64,000 bases of DNA from Haematococcus lacustris. Lineage: Eukaryota > Chlorophyta > Chlorophyceae > Chlamydomonadales > Haematococcaceae. The stretch is from positions 9,150,787-9,214,786 of the forward strand of contig JASKMD010000008.1 in the NCBI GenBank assembly GCA_030144725.1, read 5' to 3'. Every line of letters begins with the position of its first letter. Positions within the stretch are counted from its first letter, which is position 1. Made by a program: the position numbers and the translations under genes. The notes under the pieces are model-generated. The model had not been told where the DNA came from. It did no database searches and was given only the letters and a program-made list of their open reading frames with translations. Below are positions 1 to 11,260 of this stretch, in pieces.

Positions 1-57
1 ACAGTTCGGACTACAGATAACACAGACCCTGCCCATAATAGTAGGGGAATAATGTGT
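1..57 (-). repeat. Copy of the segment downstream of the Fanzor fragment
   Basis: This stretch is a near-identical reverse complement of positions 12,617-12,671, with only a few mismatches seen by eye. The 12.6-kb copy lies about 150-200 bases past the stop of a Fanzor C-terminal ORF on the minus strand. A Fanzor coding fragment also follows here (148-250), so both places pair this segment with Fanzor material. It may be an element end or part of a guide-RNA region; that is inference. Confidence 0.6.
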
Positions 58-117
58 TGTCATGATAAGGGCAATGGATAACTACTGTAAGAGCAATGGC
101 CCAGCCCTTAGGCTTCG

Positions 118-222
118 GCTTGCGTTTGTCCAGCTGCATCTGACAAGGGTCCCGTGTCAGCCAGGTCAGCGCAGCAGTGAACGGCCAGCAGCCTTGTCAG
201 AAGCAGCTGGACAAACGCAAGC
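118..222. repeat. Inverted repeat (hairpin) with 31-base arms
   Basis: Positions 118-148 and 192-222 are reverse complements with a single mismatch visible (GCATC against GAAGC), separated by a 43-base loop. The right arm belongs to a Fanzor coding fragment (residue motif CQKQLDKRK on plus). The left arm is the same piece flipped, so the structure probably arose from an inverted fragment duplication. Confidence 0.65.
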
Positions 223-250
223 TGAACCAGCCTGCAGGCTGGACCCCCCT
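148..250 (+). pseudogene. Fanzor (TnpB-like) coding fragment
   Basis: About 100 bases are identical to the reverse complement of roughly 13,999-14,097, part of the second Fanzor remnant. Read on plus from about 180 it gives VNGQQPCQKQLDKRKLNQP, the cysteine-containing linker seen ahead of the last RuvC motif in that copy. Only this short piece is present. It has no start, no catalytic motif and no flanking coding sequence, so it is a relic. The perfect identity suggests a recent duplication. Confidence 0.6.
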
Positions 251-735
251 TGTCACTTATCATGACAGCATGCACATAAAGAGGTGCACACAACTCAACC
301 ACGAACTGCCTCATGTCCCTGCTTTCAAAACCTACATCCTCATACTCTGAAATACACCTGCAGGGTGGGGTGTGATATCCGAAGTGAGCACGAGCTTCCA
401 CAGGCCTTCAAAAGCCCAAACCTCCTGCCATCCATCAACATGCATAGTGCCACGGCGGTTCAGCGCTGATTTACCGCAAGCGCGCAGTTGGGAGTGTCGA
501 CGTTTCACCTTTAGCGAAGGTAAGCCTTGTCAAGCCGCGTGGTGTAAGGCAGCGGAGGCTGGCGAGTGCTGTGATGGATGTATGGGCTAGATCTTTGGCA
601 GTGCCCTCGTGACGCATGGCCTGACACGTGAAGCGCATTCCGTCGGTCCGCGCTGCAGTGTTGCCACGACGCCCGACGCTACATCGGCCAGTTGTGAGAG
701 CGCGCTCAGGACTCAGCAGTGGCTTTGGTTCCACT

Positions 736-1125
736 ATGCCAGACGCCGCAGAGGGTGCAGGGGTGACAGAAGTAGAGGAGGGAGGACGAGGGGCTGCCGC
801 AGCACCAGTGCAACCCGCTAGCAGCGCCGCGCAGACGCGCGGCCCGGATGCAATGCGTGAGGCCAGTGCAAGCGCGTGCGAGGGCGCGGACGTGGAAGAC
901 GACGACGGGGAGGGCGAACGCAAGGTCGTGTACAACACCGCGGGCACTGAAGTGATTGGCGTTGTGGGCGACAACTAGCCAGATGTTGAAGCCGGCGAGG
1001 CGAGCGAGACCAACGCTGATGCAGATGCAGAGGAGTTGAACAGTGGTGGCGTGCGCAGCTATCGCACCTCAGCTTTCTACGAGGGACCATTTGAGAAGGC
1101 CCGAGCATTGAACTCATTGCACTGA
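736..1125 (+). pseudogene. Possible broken ORF, unrecognised
   Basis: From the ATG at 736 the frame reads MPDAAEGAGVTEVEEG and stays open to a TAG at 976-978. After that stop the same frame continues with an acidic, coding-like stretch ending near 1,125. Alanine/glutamate composition and continuity across a single stop suggest a decayed exon or transposon ORF. No domain is recognisable and no splice sites support it, so this is a weak call. Confidence 0.2.
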
Positions 1126-1552
1126 ACATTCCTGCAGCCACATAAGCGAAGATGCTGGATAGGTTAGGGCCTAACTTAGTGGCCGCCTGTGAGCATGTAA
1201 GCCAGCAGCCTGTGATGATGGAGACGCACACACTAGATAGGCGGAGCTGAGGTGGGCATAGGCAGGCACACCAGTCACCACACGCTGGCAGGAGGTGTGG
1301 CCCACTCTATGTTCCTTGTTGAATGAGTATTGTTGCAGCTGAAGTGGGCATAGTGGGTAACGTTAGCATGATATGGACAATGATAAAATGGCAGCTAGAG
1401 CGGTTTTCCCCAAACCAATGTTAGTTCTCATATTAGCTCATTTTAGCTCATGATAGCCCCCGATTAGCTAGTGTTAGCTCGTGTTAACACATTTCAACTC
1501 CCGGTTAGCTCATATCAGGTATATCAGGTGTATCATGTAACGTGGAGGTGGG

Positions 1553-1680
1553 CGCTTGCAGCCCGGCCCCTGCTGCCCTTGCTGAACTCCCTAAAGCGCT
1601 CAGGTGGGGCCAGAGGGCAGCAGGCCAGGAGGGCAAGAGGGTAGGAGGGTAGGAGGGTAGAGGAAGGCAGGAGGGCAGGT
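1553..1680 (+). repeat. Dispersed repeat copy A
   Basis: The block beginning GCAGCCCGGCCCCTGCTGCC and continuing through CTGAACTCCCTAAAGC into GGAGGG-rich units is closely matched at 37,353-37,490 in the same orientation. It ends in an irregular (GGAGGGCAGGA)-like purine array in both places. No coding function is apparent. Confidence 0.6.
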
Positions 1681-2184
1681 AGGACTGAGCTTTCTACGAC
1701 TGAGCTCCTGTACCTTGTGTAGCCTGGAAGCAAAGAGGACGGTAACAGTAGTCATTGGCACTTGGGATGATGACGAAAGGGCAGGAGCGAATAAGCAAAC
1801 TTCCGACAAGTACCAAGTGGAGCTTTCACTACCCCAGCCCTAGAACCATGGCGAACTCTAGCCTAGAGTCCAGGGTTGGTTTGCCTGTTTTCAACAGGTT
1901 GTAAGCCTTTTAGCATTAAGCTGTTGGTTTTGGTGAGGTGCCCAGTGGTCTAGGGGGAATGTGCCATCGGTGTGGGTTGGCAGTCATCAAGGGTGCGACC
2001 GAGGATGATTCAACTTGTTTGGAGTAGCTGAGTGAGGTTACCCATGTCCATGTCCTTGCCCATGTCCTGCAGCGCCACATCTTGTGGACAACAGTGCTTA
2101 AGTCAGGAGTCCCCAACATGGGGTCGGTAATCTTCATGCAAGTACTCGCTACAAAGTGCACCGACTTCGGTAGCGTTTGTTGCA

Positions 2185-2571
2185 TTGGCACCTGCGAACT
2201 ACTCCGCATCTACTGGCAAGCGGCGCGTTAGTCCTTGCATCAGAGTCCATGCCGGCGCAAGCGATCGCGGACACACCTCAGCTGCTCAACCGATTGTTTT
2301 AGTGGTGAGTAGTGGCACCAATGAGGGAACTCCGCCTGGCATCCAGCCGGAAGTACAATCACATTTCAGCCCGCCTTGCTCGCTCCGCGAGCCTCTTGTT
2401 GGTGCAGGCGGTGTTGGAGGGCTATCGCTGGGCATGTTATGCATCGACATTGCTGCAAACGCGGGAAATGTGTATATCTCTCTCGCCAGTCACACAAGAA
2501 AAGGGACCCTCATCCACAAAACGGCATGTTGTGAGCTGACTACTGTGACTTTCAAGACTTTCGATACATAA
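2185..2571 (+). other. Open frame, 128 codons, unrecognised
   Basis: An uninterrupted frame with Ala/Gly/Ser/Thr-rich composition and no domain that I recognise. There is no clear splice continuation. It could be an exon of an unknown gene or chance in GC-rich DNA; I lean to chance. Confidence 0.15.
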
Positions 2572-2654
2572 CTATGTTCCTTACTCAACGTCACAACTGC
2601 TGGAGAAGAAAGCATGGCAATCAGTTGATCAGGCCTGCTTGAAATGACATTGGC

Positions 2655-3227
2655 GTGACCCGACTTTGCCTTGCAGGAATGATTAACCCATCCGACCCTA
2701 CCCCTTGCAGCCCCCCCCCCCTCCCCAGCCTTCTTACCTCCTCTCACCCACTCCCAACCTCAGCCCCGCCCTCCACCCCCCCTCCCACCCCCTCCCAGCC
2801 CCCCCCTTGCCCTCCCACCCCCGCTACCCCCTCCCAACCCCAACCCCCCCCCCTCCCACCCCCCTCGCACCCCCTCCCAGCCCCCCCCTTGCCCTCCCAC
2901 CCCTGCTACCCCCTCCCAATCCCAGCCCCCCCTCCACCCACCTCCCCCTCCCTCCTTGTCCCGGCCCCCCCCTGGCAGCAGCTGGCAGCTGGTGTTGGCG
3001 CCGCCCCTGGGCTGCCCACCCCTCCTGCTGCCCCCCCCTGGCAGCAGCTGGCAGCTGGTGCAGGTGCATCCCCTGAGCTGCTCACATCTCTAGCCGAGCA
3101 GCAAGGGGCCACATCGGAGCTGGACACGAGCTCTACACGCAAGCGGAGGGTGGGCGTGAGAGATGGGACCCAACCTGCCGAGCAAGGTAACACAGCAATG
3201 GCCTACACACCTTGTGGGCTTTTGTAG
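2655..3227 (+). CDS. Proline-rich ORF, possible exon of a cell-wall-like or low-complexity protein
   Basis: The frame is open for 190 codons. Residues about 15-115 are almost only Pro, Ser, Thr, Leu and Ala (runs such as PPPTPSQPPPCPP), resembling hydroxyproline-rich or pherophorin-type linkers of volvocine algae. After that come two copies of PPWQQLAAG-, 20-odd residues apart, then a basic tail with TRKRRVGV. The DNA shows tandem copies of a C-rich unit (compare 2,775-2,835 with 2,870-2,930), so the frame may simply be a repeat artefact. No signal peptide is visible at the chosen ATG and splice context is unclear. Gene status is uncertain. Confidence 0.25.
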   Translation: MTRLCLAGMINPSDPTPCSPPPLPSLLTSSHPLPTSAPPSTPPPTPSQPPPCPPTPATPSQPQPPPLPPPSHPLPAPPLPSHPCYPLPIPAPPPPTSPSLLVPAPPWQQLAAGVGAAPGLPTPPAAPPWQQLAAGAGASPELLTSLAEQQGATSELDTSSTRKRRVGVRDGTQPAEQGNTAMAYTPCGLL

Positions 3228-3229
3228 AG

Positions 3230-4426
3230 TGGCCAAGTCATCAGTACTGCTCACGAAGGGGTCAAGCATCGCAGGAACCTTGTATGTTTCTGAGCATGGA
3301 TGATGGGACGTTGTTACATCGGTTTGGCGTGCCATGTGAATCGTTTTGACTGCGGCGACTGTCACTGACTGTTTGCAGAGGCTCCTGGGCCACGTCGGTC
3401 GCAGCGGTGTCTCGCGACGAGGCCCGCATGAGCAAACAATGCATGGATTTGAATGTGGAGATTTGAGCCGCAATAACACTCAGCACAGTGCACAATATTT
3501 AATGATACATGTTGCACCGCATAGCTGACGGAGTCTTCTACCCAGTGATGTGCGTAGCATTAACGGGGCTGAGACGCGGCGTCGTTTTGATTACCAGGGG
3601 TCGGTTTTCTGTTAGTTGGGGACACCTGAGCTTAAGCATCCTTTGTCCATGACTCCGAAAAGTAGTGAGATGTGTGAAGGAGGTTACGAACACATTGGGG
3701 AAGGGTACCTCAGGGGTTGGCCATTGGACTGCATGGCAAGCCAGAAGGTGGAAGAGACTACACTTCGTTAAAGAAGAAGAACTGAAGCCGGCAGCCATTA
3801 CGCTGCTTGACAGGGTTCGGGAATCTGCAGTGTACCTTTTGGTCAGGTGCACAAGCCAAGGTGCACAAGGGGACGAAACGAACGGTTGGCTGCCACATGT
3901 TGGGCTACGAGTGATGGGCATTCACACTTAGTGCAGATTCAGCCATACCTTTCGATTCAGATCCCTGTCACATAGGTGCGCCGGCCTTTAGAAGTGGTAG
4001 TTTACAATGCTGGCACTACACAGTATGGCGCTACACAATGCACCGGCCAACAGCAAGACAACAAGTGAGACGTACAACCCACAATGCATGGTATCAACCT
4101 CAGGCATGCATGCAACTCACGAAGTTTGAATCACCTCCCACACCCGTGTGCTGGGTTCCACATGGGCCATGCAAATGGAAGCACATGTGATCACCCACAA
4201 CTATGAACGGCTACAAAGATACAACAGAGTACTCCGGTTCATGTCGTGCCTCCAACACTGTTCACGTCAAGGTTACCATCATCCAGCCCCTGGCACCAGC
4301 ACGCGTTGCTTCAGCACAACTCCTTCCCCCGTACGACCTGTAACCCCCAGCATGGTGAGACAGCAGGTCAGCAGGCCATGCGTGGCAGCCAGCACTGACA
4401 GCTGGCAGCAAGCAGGCAGCAAATCC
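3230..4426. other. No supported gene
   Basis: Short overlapping frames occur on both strands (for example 3,665-3,931 plus), none with a recognisable domain. This is the 3' flank of the minus-strand synthase gene, whose stop codon is at 4,427-4,429, so part of it will be that gene's 3' UTR. Confidence 0.4.
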
Positions 4427-7400
4427 TCAGTGACCCGAATCAGCCATCTGCTCCTCCAGCTGGGCCTGACGGCTCTTGGCAGCAGCGGCGGCAGCGTCCC
4501 GGGCAATCTGAGCCAGACGTGGGTCTCGGATCTCACCCTCCTCCACCCCACGGGGCAGATCAGCCTCTGCAGTCAGGAAGCAGCAGCAGTAGTCAGTCAG
4601 CAGCAGCAGCAGTCAGGCAGCAGCAGGCAGGGAGCAGCAGCAGTTAGGCAGCAGCAGCTGTGGTCTCGAGGCAGCAGCAGCAGTCCAGAGGCAGCAGTGG
4701 CACTCGAGCAGGCAGTGCATAGAGCGGACACCGCAGCATCAGCCAACAGGTGTGATGCAGGCAGTGCAGCAGCGCTGAGGCGGCGGGAGCATGACAGCAA
4801 GGCGGGAGCAAGCAGCGGTGGGAGTTGCTGCTGTAGGGCGGCTAGCAGGCCCCTGTGGCGAGGGCCGGCACCTGTGAGGGGCGAGTCCTTCAGGTGCTGC
4901 CACACGGGGTGCTCCTGGCGGATGTCCCGCAGCGCCCGCCACACGTTCACTCCCGCCTTCATGCCGCCCCCCACACCCAGCTGCAGCACACGCTGCGGAC
5001 ACCACCACCACCAGCACCACACAGCCAACAGCGCTGGAGGAAGAGAGGCAGGGAGGTAAGGGGCGTGCAGGGAGGGAGGGGTTCTCAGAGGAGGGAGGTG
5101 TGGGGGGCGGCAAAGAGTCAGGCCATGGGCACAGGTGTGAGGGGTGGAGGGAGGGGGCTGGGGGAAAGAGCAGCATCCGCTGTAGCTGCAGTGAAGCTCA
5201 AGTTCTGTCCGTCCCTGTCCCTGTCCCTGTGTGCCTGCCTGTTCGCCAGCTTGCAGACATGCAGCTCCTGGTTGTGTCATGTGGCTTTGCAGCAGCAGCG
5301 GGCAGGCACAGGTGCGCCTGCCAGCCTGCACTGCACCGCACTGGACCCACCTGGTTCTTCAGCACACCCTGGCAAGTCTCGATGTATGCCATGGAGTACC
5401 AGGTGGTGGAGCAGCTGCAGCAGCAGGGGGCAGTTACAAGGCCACAGGCAGTGACAACAATAGGCACAGCAACGGCTGCAGCACAAGTCAGCAGGAGGCA
5501 GCAAGCAGCCGCAGGATTGGAGGCAGCAGCAGCAGGGGGCTGTGACTACAGCAGCGGCGGCAGCACAAGGCGGCAGTACAAGCTGACACAAGGCATTCCA
5601 GCCGCCCCGCCACTCCACCTCTCGGGAGCCCACCCCGGTGTTAGCCTACCTGGTGTTGCCGTACTCCCTCAGCCCAGCAAAGGACGGCAGCATGGCGGCT
5701 GAGGGCAGGCTGAGGCCCGCCTGCAGGCCCTTCAGCACCGCGTAGCCGCCAGCATGCAGCGCAAAGTGATCCACTGACTTGGTCCAGTCAGGGGCATAGG
5801 GGGCCACCTCCTTGCCCAGCACGCTGCAGGCAGGCGGGCAGGCAGGGCAGGTGCGGCAAGCAGACCAGGTAAGGTGAGGTTGTACACGCTGAAACCTCAG
5901 GCATGCGTGTGGGTTAAGGTGACGATCAGTGGCGCACCAGCAGTTGTGATGTCTCAGTGCACAGGACACAGACATGGCTCCTTTGGTTCAGGCTCAGCTG
6001 TGAGGTGTAAACGTGAACTGTGAGAAGCAGGTTGACACAGTAGTATCTGAACACAATTCCATGGCTGAGGCCATGATGGGTATCCAGCTGCAGTACAGCC
6101 CAGGTAAGGAGGCTGGACCCAGGGTTGCCCTCAGAGGGTGGGAACACATTCAGACCCTTGGTGTGAGGGGCGGCTGGGCCTCTCACTTGCGCTGGATGAT
6201 GTTCGAGGCTGCTGCCCCGTACTGGCCCCAGGTCATGATGCGCGGCGCAATATCTGTCATCACCGCCTTGATGGCTTTGCCAGCAGCGTCAACCACGTTG
6301 AAGCCCAGGTAGACCCCGTTAATGCCAGCTGCACATGTGAAGAGTAGAGGCGGTGTAGGGTTATGAAGGACATGAATGGCAACATAGAGAGAGACATGGG
6401 GGATTCACAACATGGAGGGCGACATGGGGTAGCTGAGCACGCCCAGCAAACATTTAGATCGCAAGCATTGCACGCCTCAAGGTAAACAGCTCAAGCAAGC
6501 ACAGATGACGCATTCAAAATGGGCAGTGCAAGGCGGCAGTCATGCACAGGCCGCGGGGTGGCGGGGCAGTGACGCACCCTTGTCAGGTCCCCAGCTCATA
6601 CAGCCATACGCGTCGTCGTCCGCGCCAGTGTGCACGCGCGAGGCCGCTACCAGCTCGTACTTGGCGCGCGAACGCAGCGACGGCTTGTTGGTCAGCGCAA
6701 TTGCGGCGCCGCCCATCCTGTGTGCGCATCATTTGCAGCGCAACCGTGAGCGTCGTGTGCGTCAATGGGTCGAGTTGCGCACGTCGCGAGGATCGGTTCG
6801 CACCTGAAGATCACATTCGCCACCATGCGGCTCTTCTCCTTTCCGGGGTAAAAGCAGTAGGTCTGCAGCAGCCGCAGCAGTAGGGCAGATCAGCAGACCA
6901 GAGTAATGCACGTAGGGCAGGCACCAGGTAGGTGGGGCTACACAGTAAAGTGCTGAATTTGAATAGGCCTGTTTTGGCCGTTCTCCCGTTTTTGCCCTCC
7001 AACACGCACGCTTCCTTGCATACACGGTCGTTGGAGGTAACGAGGATGCTGTGAGTCTGTTAGAAGCGAATCATCGCGCACCTTCAGCTGAGATGTGGCT
7101 GCCGCCGGTTATGCCCGTTTGAACCCTACCGGCTGTTAAGGTTCCGGGTGCACTCGCGCGACAAGTTACCCGTGCAATCGCGGCCCTTCTTGACACTTTG
7201 GTGGGTACTTAATGTAGTTCAATTGGTGCGCTCCGGTCTACTGCAGCCGCTTGGCCGCGGACTCGCGTCGAAAATACTCTTTCTAAGCGCTCCAGGCATT
7301 TTATCGGCCTCATGTGTCCAGGTCCCACCGCACACCACCAGCCCCCATGGCCAAACCAACCACTCGTGCTTCTTGGCAGTCCAATTTGGCTCTAGACAGC

Positions 7401-10400
7401 GCAGGCAAGAGGGGCAGAAGGCTCTTGGCAGCTGCTGATGCTGACTTTAAGGTCAGGAGGGTCCAGCCACAGCCATCTATGGCAGCTGTGGCCTGGGAAC
7501 ATAGCGTTTCATATGCCACCTTCTACAGAGTCATCAAGAGGGATGGGGTGATTGCAAAACATGGGTGCCCAACAGCTTTGTCAGCTGTGGAAGAGAAGCA
7601 GTTGCGGGACTTGGTAGTGAGGGGCCAGCAGCAGGGTGCGGGTGTCACCAAGACAGCATTGCTTGCAGCCATGAGGATAACGCAATGGGTCACAGAGCGC
7701 AAGAGCAAAGTGGAGAAGCCCTTTGGCACAAAAGAACGTCACACGGCATTTAGTTACAATTGATTACGTGAAGCATACAAATATAAATTGATAACAATTT
7801 ATGTAGTGCAGCATCTGAGAAGAGCGTGCATTTGAGAAAAGTGGTTTATACCCCCATAACAAAGATAACATGCTAACAGCAGCAGCAGCAGCCAGCATGG
7901 AGGGTGGGAAGCAGCAACCAGCATTCAAACTCTGGACCCCCTTGGCTGTTGACCACGCAATGTTGCATGTTGCAGCTCAATGATCAGCCCAACCGCGGCC
8001 CAGCTTACGTTTCCCAGCAGAGGATAGGTTCTATTTCAAGAATGAGGTGCTTGCTGAGCCAGCCAAGAAAGCTGCTAAGGCTAGGAAGGGATCTTGTATG
8101 TAGCATGCTTGCATGTCCATGTGCAAGACTTCAAGTGCCTATGGACTGCCACCGGACAACGCTTTTAACGAGCTGTTGGCTTTGGTTAGAGCAGTGGGAT
8201 GGGTAGCCGCTTCTACAAAAGTTTCGGTGCCAGTCTTTGTGAAGGTGGATAGAAGCACCGCCATATTCACATTAGGGAAGTTTCAGTGTGAAACATGGTT
8301 TCTGGGGGTAAGGTAATTAAATGTGTCATATCTTTGCAGCTGGTTGGCGTAAGGAGACGAACAAGGGCATTATGGAGAGATGTTATAAAGAGCTGCACGG
8401 CTACGTGCTTGGCTTTCACAATGGTACTGGAATGGAGTAGCAATGCGCCTTCAACGCCTAAAGTTATTCAAATTCGGCACTTTACTGTGTATAGTAACTC
8501 ATCTAACAGGTCAAGACAATGTCATGGCAAAGAGACACTTTGCATTGAAGCAATGCCACCGAAGAATTGGCAACAGTGTTCTGGGTGCTGTCATACCCAC
8601 ATCTTCCAGTTCCCAATGCAGTACTTCCTCCTACAAAACCAGGAGTGACAAACTGCAAGGCTGTGTAACCTACCCCTGCTGCTACCCCACACCTCTTACC
8701 TCACTCCAACTCGCCCCACCCAACCCCACCCCACTTCCCCCAGCCCCACCGTAATCTCTGCCGGGACAAACACGGCCACTGAGTTGGGGCGGGCCTTCAG
8801 CAGGTCACGGATCAGGTTCATGCCCACCACGCCTGTGCCACACCCCATGCCGCCAAGGTGGTAGCTCTGCGGGGGAAGAGCAGCAGCAGCGGCAAGACAC
8901 CTGACTGTTCACCACCACCACCACCACCACCACCGCCACCACGCTCACAGCCAGCATCACAGCCAACGGTTTGGGTTTCCCTGCTGGCAATGGTAATTGC
9001 AACGGGTCGCTTCCCTTCCCTTGCAATGGTTTCCTTGCAATGATCTTTGCATCAGCATCAGCAGCACCATTAGCGGCAGCACCAGCAGCACCACCTCCAT
9101 TGCTGTCACACTTGCAATAGCAGCAGCACGACAGAAGCAGCGAAGACAGCGGCAGCAAGACTGCCATCAGCATTGTAGTAGAGGCAGTGGCAGCAGGACT
9201 GCAGCAACAGCAGCCGTACCAGAAGCAGACCAACAGCATCATCAGCCACTGACCTGGATATCAGTGCGCAGCTTGAACTTGTTGACGAGCATCGAGGCCA
9301 GGGAGGGGGTGGGGCAGAAGATGGAGGAGCAGGTTACCAGGATGTCAATGTCATTGGGCCGCAGTCCTGCAGGGCAGGGCATGACGGGCAGCTCTGTTCC
9401 TAAGGAGCTTTGAAGGGTCACGCTGGATAGCCGCAGCCTGGTACACAACATGCAGCGGCCAGGGTCAGGGTTGGGGCAGGTGACAGCAGCAGCAGCAGGA
9501 ACAGCAGGTGGAGGGACCTCCTCACTCACCCGTGCGCTGCAGCAGGTCAGAGAAAGCTCCGCCCATCACCATCTCAGCCTCTTTCATGGCGGAGGTCATG
9601 TCGTTGGTGGGTTCTGAGGTGTGCTTGGGGTGGATGGCCTTGGGCAGGAAAGTGCTCTCCATGCCGATCCCACTCTTCACGAACACCTGGAGGGCAGGGA
9701 GTGAGGGAGTGAGGCACAGCCACAGGAGGGCAGGGAGTGAGGGAGTGAGGCACAGCCACAGGAGGGCAGGGAGTGAAGGAGTGAGGCACAGCCACAGGAG
9801 GGGACCCTTGTCCTCCACGCTCACACCATCAGGGTAGCAGGCTGGGCAATGGAAAGAACCTGATGTGTGAGCCTAGGGTGTGAGGGGTGAGCGAGAGCTA
9901 GGGCTAGGGCTAGGGCTAGGGCTAGGGCTAACAACACCCCAAACCCTGACCTAAGCCAGCCGAGCAAGCTGACGGCAGGCGCCCAGGACAGTCAGTGGGG
10001 TTCTACAACCTGGAGTAGTCAAGACCATCAACATATGGAGCTGCAGTGCAGCTGCACTGCACTGCTTGATTTAGCAGCAAGGCTGGGTGGGGTTGCAGGA
10101 CTGTGTGTGCAGAGGCAGGGCAGGGTGTCAGGCTGCTGCCAGGAGCCATGGCTAGGTCAGTGTCCAAGAGTGGAGTGGCTGATAGCTGGGCATGGACCCT
10201 GCCAGGGTGCCTATGGCAAGGCAGGCTGGCTGGGTTGGCCCCCTCTGTGCCTAACAGCCACAAGACATCTAGTCCTCCTGGCCACCTCCTGCTGCTGCTG
10301 CTGCAGGCCAAAATGAATCAGGGTACAGTGGGACAGGCCAAAGAGGGTCAGGCCTAAATGGGTCAGGGCAGTGTGTGCATCTCACTGGAGCTCCTGCTCT

Positions 10401-11260
10401 TGCTGCAGCTGTCACTGTCACAAGGCAAGAGCCTGCCATGAAGCTGCAGTTGTCTAGCGATGGTCTAGTGAAACAGGAGGTTGAGGGGATGTCCAATGCC
10501 ATGCATGTGGTACCATGCAAACCACGAGCCCCACTGAGCCAAGACACCTCAAATACATGCCATGTGTGTAGATGTTACAGGTAGAGCACAAGCCCTACTG
10601 TGGCTGGCACAGGTGCTGCTGGGCCAAACAGCATTGTGACAGGCCTGGTGAATAGGTGGGAAGTGGCTGGCAAGTGGGAGAGGGGTGGCTGGCAAGTATG
10701 TGGCAGGGCACCTACTGGCACTTCGGCCTAAGTTGGCTGCTGCATACGAGCTTGGCAGCCCCGCAGCCAGGCACACCAACCTTGAGCATGAAGTCCTTCA
10801 TGTCCTCGGAGTACATCTGCGAGGGCGGGAGCGAGAACCGGGGCGGGGGGAAGGTGGGGCGGCATCAATTAGTAAACTCCTTTGGGGGGTTGCTGTGGGG
10901 ATACAGGTCCTACACCGCATCGCTGCTGCATCGCCCGCCGCATCGATGCGAAGCAGCAGGCGCCGAGGCAAGTTTAGCGACATGCTGGGCGCCCGACATA
11001 GCGGACAGTCCGGCACACAGAGACGATGACAGAAGGTGCTGCGGTTGCAGGACTGCTTGCTAGCTGCATCTGCTCATGCAGTTGGCTGGAGTTCAGCTGC
11101 CGAGGTGCCACACGAGCTTATCTCACGGCCGCAGCGCCCAGGCGCTCACCGGCCAGTCTTTGCCATGCTCCTCGCATTCCTTCAGCACCACGCGGCACTC
11201 CTCGGGGGGCTGGTAGCAGCAGTGGTCCAGCAGGTACAGGCCGTGCGACATGTCGGCGAG
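4427..11260 (-). CDS. KCS: 3-ketoacyl-CoA synthase (FAE1/KCS type), 5' end unresolved
   Basis: This is the condensing enzyme of ER very-long-chain fatty acid elongation: acyl-CoA plus malonyl-CoA gives 3-ketoacyl-CoA. Exons on minus, with phases agreeing throughout: 11260-11150, 10816-10781, 9686-9530, 9366-9254, 8866-8750, 6862-6804, 6717-6578, 6328-6187, 5823-5650, 5414-5351, 4992-4872, 4566-4427, giving 457 residues. Visible family landmarks are GLYLLDHCCYQPPEE, SGIGMESTFLPKA, SSIFCPTPSLASMLVNKFKL, the catalytic Cys in YHLGGMGCGTGVV, MGGAAIALTNK, the catalytic His in DHFALHAGG and the catalytic Asn in REYGNTS. Length fits a plant KCS lacking its first membrane-spanning exon(s). A candidate for those is a hydrophobic frame at about 12,092-11,950 (motif TIFFLTCCTLLLLLAVL), not confirmed. 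The intron between 8750 and 6862 holds a DNA transposon. The C-terminal helix (KSRQAQLEEQMAD) is charged and perhaps lineage-specific. Confidence 0.9.
6942..8490 (+). mobile_element. pogo/Tc1-like DNA transposon with TIRs and TA target duplication
   Basis: Both ends begin CACAGTAAAGTGC and are reverse complements over about 25 bases with one mismatch (6942-6966 against 8490-8466). Each end is flanked directly by TA (6940-6941 and 8491-8492), the target duplication of the Tc1/mariner/pogo superfamily. Inside, 7347-7763 encodes a helix-turn-helix-like segment. The element is 1,549 bp and sits in an intron of the ketoacyl-CoA synthase gene, 80 bases from an exon edge and in antisense orientation. 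The rest of the transposase is degraded; no intact DDE triad was seen. Confidence 0.75.
7347..7763 (+). pseudogene. Transposase N-terminal fragment (HTH, pogo/Tc1-like)
   Basis: The frame starts MAKPTTRASWQSNLALDS and runs 139 codons. It contains a repeat of helix-turn-helix character: MAAVAWEHSVSYATFYRVIK, then GCPTALSAVEEKQLRDLVVR and VTKTALLAAMRI. This is the usual layout of the two DNA-binding helices in pogo/Jerky/Tc1-type transposases (a Psq-like HTH followed by a 'GxPxxLSxxEE' HTH). The catalytic domain is not in frame behind it. Later scraps at 8,113-8,316 and 8,340-8,430 on plus read like decayed transposase but cannot be assigned. An ATG 33 bases further upstream is possible. Confidence 0.5.
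9691..9800 (+). repeat. 36-bp minisatellite, 3 copies, in KCS intron
   Basis: Copies begin at 9691, 9727 and 9763 with AGGGCAGGGAGTGA and continue through GGCACAGCCACAGG. The array abuts the acceptor of the exon ending at 9686 on the minus strand, so the polypyrimidine side of that intron is made of repeat DNA. Confidence 0.85.
9899..9930 (+). repeat. GGGCTA hexamer tract
   Basis: Five to six copies of AGGGCT, a one-base variant of the TTAGGG telomere-type hexamer, within a KCS intron. Confidence 0.8.

Larger units (their letters stand above)
260..2180. other. No recognisable gene; low-information region
   Basis: Open frames exist on both strands between about 470 and 1,230. One plus frame (from 736) reads an acidic, alanine-rich stretch ending in ...GTEVIGVVGDN, then continues past a TAG as a plausible peptide (SYRTSAFYEGPFEKARAL). 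I do not recognise the family and see no splice-supported gene. From 1,400 to 1,530 there are repeated TTAGCTCA-like words. Position 1,553-1,680 is a dispersed repeat listed separately. Confidence 0.4.

Noticed and set aside
4597..5331. 244-codon minus frame treated as one gene
   Set aside because: It mixes a true synthase exon (4992-4872) in another frame with CAG-rich intron; the exon phases favour the spliced model.
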